From the NCBI GenBank assembly GCA_963696105.1, contig CAVOIP010000005.1, positions 620,001 through 684,000 of the forward strand: a DNA stretch of 64,000 nucleotides, given 5' to 3'. Positions 39,550-50,459 of the stretch are shown here, piece by piece. The stretch's first letter is position 1; the number at the start of each line of letters is the position of its first letter. This DNA comes from CAVRTM01 sp963696105. Lineage in GTDB: Bacteria > Actinomycetota > Actinomycetes > Actinomycetales > Dermatophilaceae. The notes under the pieces were generated by a model, which worked only from the letters and a program-made list of their open reading frames with translations, was not told the DNA's origin and made no database searches. Made by a program: the position numbers and the translations under genes.

Positions 39550-40557
39550 CTATCTGCGCCGCGCAGGAGATGGTGATTCCGCCCATGCCCGGTCCCATGA
39601 CGTCGGGCCGTCGCAGATCTGCGGCCATCACATCCGCTCCGTTCATTTCGGAGGTGGCGCTCGGACTAACCAGATGATGGGTTTATCGGAATGACCGGTG
39701 CCTTCGAGTGGCGGCATGTGCGGCGGCCTCTTCGGGAAAAAGCACCCATTCCATCGCACGTTCAGCTTGCGGCCACCGTGCATGGCAACCACCAACTGAA
39801 CATAGGTTGCGGGATTCGAGCCGTCAAGGGTCGTGGACGCGTACTTCGCGGCCTCTTGTTCATTGTGGCGACGCCAGCTGCATATATCCGGGCAGAGGAA
39901 AGCACAGCAGGAGCGCTGGCCCCTGGGACACGTGACCTGCCACCCAGAAGGCTTCCCGTTGACCCGGGCGTCCAATCCCGTTCTGACCGGGATTCTGCGC
40001 CCTCCGGCTCCGGCGTGGCCGAGGTGCAGCACCATCGGCGGCAGCCTCGTGCTGGAGCGGCGACGGACCGCTGATCTGTGCGACAGACAGATGGAGCCGG
40101 CCGCCGCGAGGCAGGCCCTCCCGGGCGGTGCCGTTCCGTCGTACCCGGCCGGCGATCGGCTTGAACCACGTGCGGCCGAGACGCGCTCCCATGCCCCGCG
40201 TCGTGTGCCCTACCCGCTCCAGCACCCGGCCGGCCGACGTCGGCCGACGTCGGCCGCGGACATCGTGAAGTCCTTGACATCCGGTCCCACGCCGTCCGTC
40301 AATACAGGGGCGTCAACGCTCGTGAAGGGTCGAATCGATCTGCTGCGTCGTCACTGAACCACCCCGGTCGGGCGCTTTCCCGGCCGCGGCTCGGCCGATG
40401 GCGACTCCGGGTTGTACTCCTCACGAGCGCAGACGCGCAGGAGACGTCAATGCGTCGGAATTGCCCGCCTCAGAACGCGACAACTTCATCACCGCCCTTT
40501 CAGATCCTGCACATGCACCATTCCGCGTACCTTTCACAGTTGGGTGGCGTTGCCATC
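39550..40557. other. Poorly coding intergenic region before pxpA
   Basis: About 1 kb of less GC-rich DNA with several open frames but no recognisable protein. It contains the pxpA promoter and probably debris of earlier genes. A tandem repeat lies at 40231-40256. Confidence 0.5.
40231..40256. repeat. Short tandem repeat, 2.6 copies of a 10-mer
   Basis: The unit CGGCCGACGT occurs twice in a row and then partly again. Each unit holds the palindrome GACGTC across the junction, so the array could be a protein site or chance. Confidence 0.5.
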
Positions 40558-41325
40558 ATGCAAACGAATGTGACCCCTGACGCTCCGGGCCGTGTGCTCG
40601 TGAACTCCGACATGGGCGAAGGCCTGGGTCTGCACGAGTTCGGCAATGACGAAGCACTGATGGACATCATCGACGTCGCGAACGTCGCCTGCGGCTACCA
40701 CGCCGGCGACCCGGACGTCATGGACCGGACCGTGGCCCTCGCCGCGGAGCACGGTGTGGCCGTCGGCGCACACCCCGGTCTCCCGGACGTGATGGGCTTC
40801 GGCCGCCGCCGGATGGTGCTCAGCCCGGAGGAGGTGGAGTCGATGATCCTGTACCAGACGGGGGCGCTCACGGCGTTTCTCGCCAAGCACGGACTCCAGC
40901 TCAACCACATCAAGCCCCATGGCGCTCTCTACGGCATGCTGGCCGGCGACGAGGAGCTGATGCAGGCCGCGGCCGGGACCGCCAAGCAGTACGGGGTGCC
41001 GTTCTACGGCCTGGCCGGCACCGCACACGAGACCGTGTGCCGGGCGATGGGGGTCGAGTTCGTCGCGGAACTGTACGTCGACCTCAACTACGGACCCGGC
41101 GGTGAGCTGTTGATCCAGCGCCGCCCGGCTCCCACCGACCCCGCCGCCGCGGCGGAGCGGGTCAGCCGGGCCGTCGCCGGACGACCCGTCCTCGCCGTGG
41201 ACGGCACGGAGCTCAACCTCTCCTTCCAGAGCGTCTGCGTCCACTCGGACGCGCCCAACGCACCTGCCGTGGCCTCCGCTGTGCGTGCGGCCCTGGACTC
41301 AGACCGGTCCCTCTCCAGAAAGTGA
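40558..41325 (+). CDS. pxpA: LamB/YcsF family protein, 5-oxoprolinase subunit A
   Basis: This 255-residue protein begins MQTNVTPDAP and shows VLVNSDMGEGLG, VACGYHAGDP, AVGAHPGLPDVMGFGRR, HIKPHGALYGML and ELYVDLNYGPGG, the metal-site and active-site signature of LamB/YcsF. PxpA works with PxpB and PxpC as an ATP-dependent 5-oxoprolinase opening pyroglutamate to glutamate. I use ATG 40558 because it starts right before the conserved strand; earlier in-frame starts add unlikely sequence. It is the first gene of a five-gene operon and overlaps the BCCP gene (GTGA). Confidence 0.92.
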   Translation: MQTNVTPDAPGRVLVNSDMGEGLGLHEFGNDEALMDIIDVANVACGYHAGDPDVMDRTVALAAEHGVAVGAHPGLPDVMGFGRRRMVLSPEEVESMILYQTGALTAFLAKHGLQLNHIKPHGALYGMLAGDEELMQAAAGTAKQYGVPFYGLAGTAHETVCRAMGVEFVAELYVDLNYGPGGELLIQRRPAPTDPAAAAERVSRAVAGRPVLAVDGTELNLSFQSVCVHSDAPNAPAVASAVRAALDSDRSLSRK

Positions 41326-41569
41326 GCACAGCCGTGGCAACCATCGTCTCTCCGCTTCCCGGCATCTTCTACCGCAAGCCCGGCCCGGACAAGCCACCGT
41401 TCGTCAACGAGGGCGACAGCGTCACCGTCGGTCAGACCCTGGGCATCGTCGAGATCATGAAGCAGTTCACCGAGATCCACTCGGACGTGGCCGGGGTCCT
41501 CGAGTCCTTCAAGGTCAGCGACGGCGACATGGTCAACCCCGGCGACGCCATCATCGTCGTCCGCGAAGG

Positions 41570-41573
<4 letters not shown>
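41322..41573 (+). CDS. Biotin carboxyl carrier protein
   Basis: The 83-residue product is a compact biotinyl domain: SPLPGIFYRKPGPDKPPFVNEGD followed by the biotinylated lysine in VEIMKQF and the closing DGDMVNPGDAIIVV. The usual biotin motif is xMKM; here it reads IMKQ. It lacks the Pro/Ala-rich N-terminal part of acetyl-CoA carboxylase BCCP. The short length and place between pxpA and the carboxylase gene suggest it serves this operon only. Both ends overlap neighbours. Confidence 0.88.
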
Positions 41574-42924
<1,351 letters not shown>

Positions 42925-42928
<4 letters not shown>

Positions 42929-43830
42929 GCAGCGACGTCGCCGAGCTGCAGCAGGCGCGCTACACCTGGGGCGGCGACGAGTTCCTGTTCGTGGAGGTCT
43001 CCGAAGCCATGAGCCTCGCCGCGAACTTCAAGGTCATGTCGATGGCGTCCAGACTTGCCGCGGCCGACCTCGCCGGCGTGGTGGACATCTGCCCCGCGAA
43101 CGCCTCGCTCCTGGTCCGGTTCGACCCCGATGCGCTGCCACCGTCGGACCTCGAGGACGCCATCCGGGCCATCGAACGGGACCTGGCGCATCACCACGAC
43201 CACGAGCTCGAGACACGCATCGTCGAGGTCCCGGTCTGGTACGACGACCCCTTCACGGCCGAAGTGGCCCAACGCTTCCGGGCAGGGTTCCACCAGGAGC
43301 CGGACGGCACCGACATCGACTTCGCAGCGAAGGTGAACCATCTCAAGGACGCGGCGGAGTTCATCCAGCGCCACCACGAGCAGCCGTGGCTCGTCTCGAT
43401 GGTGGGCTTTGTCGCCGGCCTGCCGTTCCTCTTCCAGCTGGTGGACCGTGCAAAGCAGCTGGAAGTTCCGAAGTACCTGAGCCCCCGCACCGACACCCCG
43501 AAGCTCACGGTCGGCCACGGCGGATGCTTCGGCTGCATCTACTCCGTGCGCGGCGCCGGCGGCTACCAGATGTTCGGCATCGCGGCTGGCCCCATCTTCG
43601 ATCCGGCCCAGTCGCTGGCAGACTTCAAGGACTTCATGGTGTTCTTCCGACCCGGGGACATCGTCAAGTTCACACCCATCACGGAGGCCGAGTACGGCGA
43701 GATCCAGAGGCAAGTCTCCGAAGGGACGTTCCGCTACCGGCAGGCTCCGGTGACCTTCGACCTGTCCAAAGCCCTGGCCGACCCGGAGCGCTACAACAAG
43801 GAGCTGATGGAGGTCCTGGGTCATGCTTGA
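42925..43830 (+). CDS. pxpB: 5-oxoprolinase subunit B / KipI-like carboxyltransferase subunit
   Basis: This 301-residue protein aligns in layout with KipI/PxpB: an N-terminal small domain (FLFVEVSEAMSLAANFKV), VEVPVWYDDPF, VSMVGFVAGLPFLFQL and a C-terminal domain with GGCFGCIYSVRGAGGYQMFGI. It is longer than typical PxpB (about 220-240 residues) and its C-terminal strands differ from the usual KTPRxxVPxGSVGIAG pattern. It overlaps the biotin carboxylase stop (ATGA) and pxpC by eight bases. Confidence 0.85.
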
Positions 43831-44869
43831 GATCAAGAGCCCCGGGCTCGCCACGACGGTCCAGGACCGCGGCCGGACCGGCCACTACAACGTGGGCATC
43901 CCCCAGAGCGGGTCGATGGACCAGTACTCCGCAGAGCTCGGCAATGCGCTGGTGGGCAACACCCCTCACGAGGCCGTGCTGGAGTGCACCTACCTCGGCC
44001 CCGTGCTGACCACGGACCGGGACGCCGTCGTCGCGGTCACCGGAGCCCCGGTTGAGGTGAAGGTCAACGGGACGCCGGTGCCGCAGTGGACCCGGCTGCG
44101 GCTCGGTGCCGGCGACGAGTTGAGCTTCGGGGTCATCCAGGGTGGCACGCGCTACTACCTCGCCGTCCAGGGCGGCATCGACGTCCCCGTGGTGCTCGGC
44201 AGCCGATCCACCTACAGCCTGGGGGCCATCGGCGGCTTCCAGGGCCGCAAGCTCGAGGCCGGCGACCTGGTGCCGGTCGGCAGCCCGGTCGCCGATCACG
44301 ACCTCCCCGACGTCGACACCCTCCCCGAGCACTTCCGGCCCACCTTCGCGAAGGAACAGACCGTGCGGATCGTCCTGGGCCTGTACGACCACCGCCTGAC
44401 CCAGGAAGGGCTGGACAACCTGCTCACCCAGGAGTGGACGCTGACCCCCGTCGCCGACCGGATGGGACTGCGCTACTCCGGTCCCGGTGTGAAGTGGAAG
44501 GAGCGGGAGCAGCCTTTCGGTGCCGGTTCGGATCCGTCGAACATCGTGGATGCCGGGTACGCCGTCGGGTCCATCCAGATCCCCGGCGGCACGCAGCCGA
44601 TCATCCTGCACCGCGACGCCGTGTCCGGTGGGGGCTACGCCATGGTGGGGACCGTGATCAGCGCCGACATGGACCTGGTCGGCCGCGCGGCCCCTGGCAC
44701 GGTCACCAGCTTCGTCGCCGTCAGCCTGGACGAGGCCCTCGCGGCCCGCAGGGAGCGCGCCGAGCACGCGGACCGGGCCTGGGCCGCGCTCGGACTCCAG
44801 CGTCGACGCCAGGGCTGCTGGCGGGCTCCGCTGGCCGTGCCGTTCGAGACGGCCTCCAACCGGCCCTGA
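43823..44869 (+). CDS. pxpC: 5-oxoprolinase subunit C / KipA-like biotin-dependent carboxyltransferase
   Basis: The 348-residue product starts MLEIKSPGLATTVQDRGRTGH and contains GIPQSGSMDQYSAELGNALVGN, AVQGGIDVPVVLGSRSTY and a C-terminal segment PIILHRDAVSGGGYAMVGTV, the KipA/PxpC family pattern also found in the carboxyltransferase of urea carboxylase. It is the last gene of the operon, followed by a strong terminator. The final 25 residues are Arg-rich and probably non-conserved. Confidence 0.92.
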   Translation: MLEIKSPGLATTVQDRGRTGHYNVGIPQSGSMDQYSAELGNALVGNTPHEAVLECTYLGPVLTTDRDAVVAVTGAPVEVKVNGTPVPQWTRLRLGAGDELSFGVIQGGTRYYLAVQGGIDVPVVLGSRSTYSLGAIGGFQGRKLEAGDLVPVGSPVADHDLPDVDTLPEHFRPTFAKEQTVRIVLGLYDHRLTQEGLDNLLTQEWTLTPVADRMGLRYSGPGVKWKEREQPFGAGSDPSNIVDAGYAVGSIQIPGGTQPIILHRDAVSGGGYAMVGTVISADMDLVGRAAPGTVTSFVAVSLDEALAARRERAEHADRAWAALGLQRRRQGCWRAPLAVPFETASNRP

Positions 44870-44888
44870 ACGTCCCGAACCAGCAGAA

Positions 44889-44914
44889 ACGCCCCCGACC
44901 GGAGTCGGGGGCGT
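44889..44914 (+). terminator. Terminator of the pxp operon
   Basis: ACGCCCCCGAC and GTCGGGGGCGT pair over 11 bp with a CGGA loop, followed by CTTCT. It lies 19 bases after pxpC and directly before the tRNA gene on the other strand. Confidence 0.85.
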
Positions 44915-44920
44915 CTTCTG

Positions 44921-44994
44921 AGCCGCCTATCGGAATCGAACCGATGACCTATTCATTACGAGTGAATCGCTCTGGCCGACTGAGCTAAGGCGGC
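44921..44994 (-). tRNA. tRNA-Thr, anticodon CGT
   Basis: The 74-base gene reads GCCGCCT at the 5' acceptor strand, pairing with AGGCGGC, then a D arm, an anticodon stem ATTCA/TGAAT with the loop CTCGTAA (anticodon CGT) and a T arm with TTCGATT. CCA is not encoded. Its 3' end faces the pxp operon. Confidence 0.95.
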
Positions 44995-45073
44995 GTGCGC
45001 CCGAGGGCGCGAGCCACGAGTATACGGATGTGGCGCCGATCTCCGAAACGGGCCCGCGGGGCGTCGGAGCAGG

Positions 45074-46658
45074 TCAGCATCTCAGGCCGGCGGCCGGCAC
45101 CGTGCCCTTGAGCAGGTAGGCGTCGACGGCGCCGTCGACGCAGGCGCTGCCCCTCATGTACGCCGTGTGGCCGTCGCCGTCGTGCGTGATCAGGTGGCCG
45201 TTGTCGAGCTGGTCGGCGAGCCGCTTGGACCACGCGTAGGGCGTGGCCGGGTCGCGGGTCGTGCCCACGACCACGATCGGCCCGCTGCCGGCCGCGGTGA
45301 TCTTCTTCGGCGCGTTGTTGGCCGGCACCGGCCAGAAGCCGCAGGGGACGGTGCCCCAGGCCAGGAACGGCCCCCAGGTCGGCGCCACACCTCGGAACGC
45401 CTTGGCCTCACCCTCGTAGTGGCTCAGGTCCTTGCTGTCCGAGCGGTCGAGGCAGTTGACCGCGTAGATGACCTGCATCATGTTGCCGTTGTAGCGCCCG
45501 GAGCTGGACCGGTCGGCGTAGCTGTCGGCCAGCGTCATCAGGTCGTCGCCGTTGCCCTGGAAGGCCGACTGCAGCGCCTGCGTCAGCCGGCCCCAGCTGC
45601 CCTGGTCGTACATCGCCGCGGCGATCCCGAGGGAGCCCCACGCCCTCGGTCAGCGCGCTGACGTGCGGGTCGTCGACATGGATCGGCGAGGTGTCCAGCT
45701 GCTTGAGGAAGTCGCGCAACCGCTGCATGCCGGCATCGACCGAGCCGCCGAGGGGGCAGCCCGCCGCCCTTGACGCAGTCCGCGACGTAGGCACGGGTCG
45801 CCGTCTCGAACCCCTCGGCCTGCCCCTGGTTGACCTGCGTCGAGCTGAGGTCGGGGGCGACGACCCCGTCGAGGACGAACCTGCCCGACCTTGCGGGGGA
45901 ACAGGTCGGCGTAGGTCGCGCCGAGGAACGTGCCGTAGGACTTGCCGAGGTAGTCCAGCTGCGGTGACGCCGAGGGCGGCCCGCAGGATGTCCATGTCCT
46001 TGGCGGCCTCGATCGTGGAGACGTGGGCCAGCAGCGGGCCGCCCTTGGCCGCGCACGTGGCGGCGAAGGCCTTGGCACTGGCAGCGAAGGCCTGCTCCTC
46101 GGCCTTGGTGTCGGGGGTGGGGTCGGCACCGAGGAACGCGTCGAGCTGGCGGTCGTCCAGGCAGGTGACGGGCTGGGAGGACCCGACCCCGCGGGGGTCG
46201 AACCCGACGATGTCGTAGCTGTCGCGCACCTGCTTGCTGACGATGAAGTCGGCGGCGGCGGCGTACTGGACGCCCGAGCCGCCGGGTCCGCCGGGGTTGA
46301 CCACGAGGGAGCCCCGCCGTGTGCCGGTGGCCTCGGCCTTGAGCACCGCGATGGAGACGGTCGCGCCGCCGGGCTTGGCGTAGTCCAGGGGCACCGTGAG
46401 CCGCGCGCAGCGGAAGCTCTTGCACGCCGACCACGTCAGCTGCTGGTGGTAGAACCGCGCCAGCGCGTCCTGCCCCTGGGGAGGCTGTCGGGCCGTGGCC
46501 TCCGCGGCCGGGTCGCGTGGCGGCGCCGGCTGGCCGCCGAGGCCGATGCTGCTGCAGCCCGAGACGGCAAGGACCAGCGCGAGCGCACCCGCCGCCAGGG
46601 CCCCCAGCCCGCGTCGCCGCCGGCTCCCCACCCCACTTGCTGCTCCGCCGACCACCAC
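45074..46658 (-). pseudogene. Secreted tripeptidyl-aminopeptidase-like alpha/beta hydrolase, several frameshifts
   Basis: The protein has a signal peptide with lipobox AVSGC (Cys35), the oxyanion region LVVNPGGPGGSG, GFDPRGVGSSQPV, the nucleophile elbow GKSYGT and a C-terminal TAP-like domain with VVVGTTRDPATPYAW and GDGHTAY. These pieces fall in different frames. Breaks are near 45965, 45890, 45763 and 45640, three of them curable by removing one G or C. The corrected length is about 525 residues. Relatives release tripeptides or hydrolyse esters outside the cell. It lies beside tRNA-Thr, upstream of which holB and tmk follow. Confidence 0.8.
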
Positions 46659-46756
46659 GTGCGTGCTCCTCGTCGTTGACGTCTGTCCCCGACGGTATCC
46701 CGGAACCCCGACACCGAAGCGGTGTGGCCTCCAGCGCGCGTTCAGGGGACGCCTCT

Positions 46757-47896
46757 TCAGCGGGGCAGCTGCAACGAGATCGCCATCGCCTCGAGCGCCA
46801 GCAACGGCGGCACGTTGGCGTCGATCCGCTCGCGGGCGGTGCCGATGGCGTCCATCGCCCGCAGCAGCTGCTCGGGCCCGAGTACGTCGGCCAGCCGCTG
46901 CACGTGGTCGGCCATGTCCTGGTTGACCAGCGCGATCGAGGCGCCGGTGTGCAGCACGAGGGCGTCCCGGTAGACCGAGAGCAGGTCGACCAGGGAGCGG
47001 TCGACCACGTCGCGGGCGAACCGGGTGGCCCGGGTCTTCTGCTCCCGCTCCAGGGCGGCGATCTGCGAGCGCACGTGCGGCGGCTGGGTCCGGGCCGACG
47101 CGTCGGCGCCGAGCGTCTCCAGCAGCCGGGCCTTCTCGGCCGCGTCACGCTCGGTCGAGGACGCCGACGACTCCTCGGTGGCGATCGCGGCAAGGTCGGC
47201 GGCGGCGTTGACGGCGTGGCCGACGCCACGGATCTGCCCGGCCAGGGCGATCACGTCCCGGCGCCGGATGCGGGCCCCCTCGTCGCGGGCCAGCCGGCGG
47301 GCGAGGCCGACGTGGCTCTGTGCGGCGCGTGCGGCGTACATCGCCATCGCCGGCTCGATGCCGTCGCGGCGCACCAGCAGCTCGGCGACGGCCTCCGGCG
47401 GCGGGGTGCGCAGCCGGACGTGCCGCGAGCGGGACCGGATCGTGATGATGACATCCTCCAGCGAGGGTGCGCACAGGATCCACACGGTCCTCGCGACCGG
47501 CTCCTCCAGCGCCTTCAGGAGCGCGTCGGCGGCGCGCTCGGTCAGCCGGTCGGCGTCCTCGAGGATGATCACCCGCCACGGGGAGACCGACGGCCGGTGC
47601 GCGGCCAGGGCCACCAGGTCACGCGCCTGCTCGACCCGGATCGAGAGGCCCTCGGTCGCGAGGACGGTCACGTCGGCGTGGGTGGACTCCACCGCCGTGC
47701 GGCACTCGCGGCAGTGTCCGCAGCCCCCCTGGGGGCACTCCAGCGCGGCCGCGAAGGCCCGGGCGGCCACGGAGCGCCCCGACCCCGGCGGCCCGGTCAG
47801 CAGCCAGGCGTGGGTCATCGCGGCCGGGTCGGCCACCGCCCGCTGCAGCGTCTCGACGGCGCTCTCCTGGCCGATCACGTCGGCCCAGACGCTCAC
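46757..47896 (-). CDS. holB: DNA polymerase III subunit delta'
   Basis: This 379-residue clamp-loader protein has LLTGPPGSGRSVAARA (Walker A region), a four-Cys zinc module CPQGGCGHCRECRT, ILEDADRLTERAADALLKALEEP and CAPSLEDVIITIRSRSRHVRL. Part of the clamp-loading complex, it helps place the beta clamp on DNA. The Walker A Lys is replaced (GSGRS), as in delta' proteins that do not hydrolyse ATP. It starts at GTG 47896, overlapping the tmk stop (GTGA). Confidence 0.94.
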   Translation of the reverse strand: MSVWADVIGQESAVETLQRAVADPAAMTHAWLLTGPPGSGRSVAARAFAAALECPQGGCGHCRECRTAVESTHADVTVLATEGLSIRVEQARDLVALAAHRPSVSPWRVIILEDADRLTERAADALLKALEEPVARTVWILCAPSLEDVIITIRSRSRHVRLRTPPPEAVAELLVRRDGIEPAMAMYAARAAQSHVGLARRLARDEGARIRRRDVIALAGQIRGVGHAVNAAADLAAIATEESSASSTERDAAEKARLLETLGADASARTQPPHVRSQIAALEREQKTRATRFARDVVDRSLVDLLSVYRDALVLHTGASIALVNQDMADHVQRLADVLGPEQLLRAMDAIGTARERIDANVPPLLALEAMAISLQLPR

Positions 47897-48573
47897 GACC
47901 CCGCCTCGAGCAGGGCCGCGACGCGCTCGCTCACGGCGGCGTGGATGTCCTCGCGGGTGCCGTCGGCGCCCAGCACGAGGTAGCGCGCCGGCTCGCGCGC
48001 GGCGAGGTCGAGGAAGTGCCGGCGCACCCGTCGGTGGAAGTCGTCCGGCTCGGACTCGAGCCGGTCGTGCACGTCGCCGCGCCGCGACCGCCCCGTCTCC
48101 GGCGGGACGTCGAGCACCACCGTGAGGTCGGGGAGCAGCCCGCGGGTCGCCCACATCGACAGGGCCCGGACCTCGTCGGCGCCGAGGTCCCGCCCGGCGC
48201 CCTGGTAGGCCACCGAGGAGTCCAGGTAGCGGTCGGTCAGCACGACGTCGCCGCGCTCGAGCGCGGGGCGCACCAGCGTCTCGACGTGGTGGGCGCGGTC
48301 GGCGGCGAACAGCAGCGCTTCGGCCCGGGGCGCGACGTGGTCGCCGTGCAGGACCAGGTCGCGCACGTGCCGCCCGAACGGCGTGCCGCCCGGCTCGCGG
48401 GTGACCACCACCGTGCGACCCCGCCCCTCGAGCCAGTCGCGCAGCAGGCGCAGCTGGGTGGACTTGCCCGCGCCGTCACCGCCCTCGAAGGCGAGGAACA
48501 GCCCGTCGTGCGCGACGCCGGCGGTCTGCTCCGGCCCGGCGTGGCGCGGGAGGGTCGAGTCGGAGCGGGTCAC
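47893..48573 (-). CDS. tmk: Thymidylate kinase
   Basis: The 226-residue enzyme phosphorylates dTMP. It has the P-loop FEGGDGAGKSTQ, the DR(Y/S) motif VVLTDRYLDSSVAYQGAGR and the LID region around RSRRGDVHDRLE. About 24 residues precede the P-loop strand, more than usual, so a later start is possible, but GTG 48573 is the only good one seen. It is coupled to holB. In many actinobacteria topA precedes tmk; here about 11 kb of other genes lie between them. Confidence 0.94.
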   Translation of the reverse strand: MTRSDSTLPRHAGPEQTAGVAHDGLFLAFEGGDGAGKSTQLRLLRDWLEGRGRTVVVTREPGGTPFGRHVRDLVLHGDHVAPRAEALLFAADRAHHVETLVRPALERGDVVLTDRYLDSSVAYQGAGRDLGADEVRALSMWATRGLLPDLTVVLDVPPETGRSRRGDVHDRLESEPDDFHRRVRRHFLDLAAREPARYLVLGADGTREDIHAAVSERVAALLEAGS

Positions 48574-48633
48574 GCGGCCAACCCTAGGGCAGCCCGCCGA
48601 CGGCCCCCTCCCACCGTCGGCGGGCGCCCCGCG

Positions 48634-50391
48634 TCAGTGGATCGCGACCAGCGTCATCGTCGTGGCGACGACCGAGAGCAGCAGCACCGCCGCCGGCAGC
48701 AGGGTCATCCGCAGCACCTGTCCGGCCGAGCGCACCGAGCCCACCGCGCTCAGCCCGAGCAGGATCACCACCGGCGCCAGCGAGTTGCCGATGTTGCCGC
48801 CGGCGAGCTGGCCCGCCAGCAGGTCCGCCGGCCGGTCACCGATCAGCTGGGCCACCTCACGCTGCAACGCCGAGAAGAGCGCGTTGGAGCTGGTGGTCGA
48901 GCCGGTGATGAACGACCCGAGCGCCCCCACCAGCGGCGCCATCGCCGGGTAGGCGTGCCCGGTCGCCGCCGCCGCACCGCGGGCCACGGTCCGCACCATG
49001 CCGGTGTCCACCAGCACCCCGGCGACGGAGGCGAGCAGCACCACGGACGGGGAGGACTTCCACGACTGGCGCACCGCGCCGCGCCACACCGTGGCCCACG
49101 CGCCCCGCTTCCACACGCCCGTCAGGCGCCACACCACGACGCTGCCGAGGCAGGCCAGCAGCAGGAACGTGCCGGGGTGCCCGGCGAGCGCGATCGGGTT
49201 GTAGCCGTGGACCGCCGGGGTGGCCATCCCCTGGGAGGTGCCGGTCGCCGGGAAGGAGGGCCCCACCAGCAGGTGCCCCTTGGCCCACTCGCGCGTGGCG
49301 GGCGGCAGGAAGACCGCGAGCGCGACCAGGGCCAGCAGCCCGTACGGCACCGCCGCCGCGCGTGCCGCGCGCAGCTCCCCGGCCGAGCGCCCGTCGAGGT
49401 CGGGCCCGGCGCCGCCGCGGTCGTCCGAGGACAGGTCCCCGCGGGAGGACGGGCCCGCGAGGGCGGTGGCGCCAGCGGCGGCCCGCGCCGCGTCCGCCGG
49501 CACGGTGACCTCCTCCCGCGTGGACCGCTCCACTCCGGCGGTACGACGTGCCTCGCCGCGCCGGCCGTGCAGCACCCGCAGCAGCAGGACCACGACCACC
49601 CCGGCGCCGCCCGCGCACAGGGCGCCGATCCCGGGCTCGGCCCGCGCCACCAGCGCCTGCACCACCGCCATCACCGGGCCGGCGACCGCGATCAACCGCC
49701 AGCCCTCGCGCAGCCCGCGCCACCCCCCGTCCATCAGGGCCACGAGCACCCCGGAGAGCACGCAGTTGACCCCCAGCGCGAGTGACGCCGACCCGGCGTA
49801 CTCGGCCGTCCCCACCGCACCGAGGTGCGCGGTCAGCGCGCCCATGTAGAACGAGGAGCCCATCGAGCCGAAACCGACCGCCCAGTGGTAGCCGATCAGG
49901 GGCAGCGCGACGCTGCGGGCGGCGCCGACGCCCAGGGCGAACAGCAGCGGGGCGGCCACGGCGATCGGCGTGCCGAAGCCGGACACGCCCTGGATGAACG
50001 AGGGCAGGATCCACGCCAGCAGCAGCACGTTCTCGCTGCGCCGCGGCAGGACGGTGGACAGCACCCGGCCGAGCGCGGTCATCCCGACGTTCGAGGCGAA
50101 GTGGTGCATGAGCAGCGCCGGCCAGATCACGTAGAGGATCCACAGCCCCACCCAGGCGCCCTTGCCGAGCCCGACCCCCACGGTCAGCGGGTCCGCCCCG
50201 AAGGCGGCCAGGCCGACCGCGACGGAGTAGGCGACCGTGACCGCCGCGTTGGTGATGGTCGAGAACCGCCCCCAGAGGACCAGCGCGAGCAGCAGCACCA
50301 CGGGGCTGATGGCCAGCAGCCAGGACCCGACGGGGACGGCGGGGATGGAGGCGGCCGCCTGGACAGCGGTCGCAGCAAGAGAGGTCACCAT
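48634..50391 (-). CDS. lldP: L-lactate permease (LctP family)
   Basis: This 585-residue membrane protein has twelve or more helices and the family segments LPSFIQGVSGFGTPIAVAAPLL, GYHWAVGFGSMGSSF, LGSFITGSTTSSNALFSALQ and GGNIGNSLAPVVILLG. LctP members import L-lactate, D-lactate or glycolate with protons. A central cytoplasmic loop of about 80 residues is charged and non-conserved. It is divergent from the GntR regulator, and a GTATAC-core operator lies eleven bases before its ATG. Confidence 0.92.
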   Translation of the reverse strand: MVTSLAATAVQAAASIPAVPVGSWLLAISPVVLLLALVLWGRFSTITNAAVTVAYSVAVGLAAFGADPLTVGVGLGKGAWVGLWILYVIWPALLMHHFASNVGMTALGRVLSTVLPRRSENVLLLAWILPSFIQGVSGFGTPIAVAAPLLFALGVGAARSVALPLIGYHWAVGFGSMGSSFYMGALTAHLGAVGTAEYAGSASLALGVNCVLSGVLVALMDGGWRGLREGWRLIAVAGPVMAVVQALVARAEPGIGALCAGGAGVVVVLLLRVLHGRRGEARRTAGVERSTREEVTVPADAARAAAGATALAGPSSRGDLSSDDRGGAGPDLDGRSAGELRAARAAAVPYGLLALVALAVFLPPATREWAKGHLLVGPSFPATGTSQGMATPAVHGYNPIALAGHPGTFLLLACLGSVVVWRLTGVWKRGAWATVWRGAVRQSWKSSPSVVLLASVAGVLVDTGMVRTVARGAAAATGHAYPAMAPLVGALGSFITGSTTSSNALFSALQREVAQLIGDRPADLLAGQLAGGNIGNSLAPVVILLGLSAVGSVRSAGQVLRMTLLPAAVLLLSVVATTMTLVAIH

Positions 50392-50401
50392 GGATTGTCT
50401 T

Positions 50402-50411
50402 TCGTATACGA
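50402..50411. promoter_or_regulatory. FadR-type GntR operator between lldP and gntR
   Basis: TCGTATACGA is a perfect 10-bp palindrome with the GTATAC core used by many FadR/VanR-subfamily GntR regulators. It lies in the 68-base gap between divergent lldP and gntR, where binding could repress both. A sister site TGTATACA precedes the peptide-transporter operon at 58788. Confidence 0.6.
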
Positions 50412-50459
50412 TTCGTGTGGGCTCGCCGGCGTGGAGTCCGTGACCGGAGGAGGGACGCC

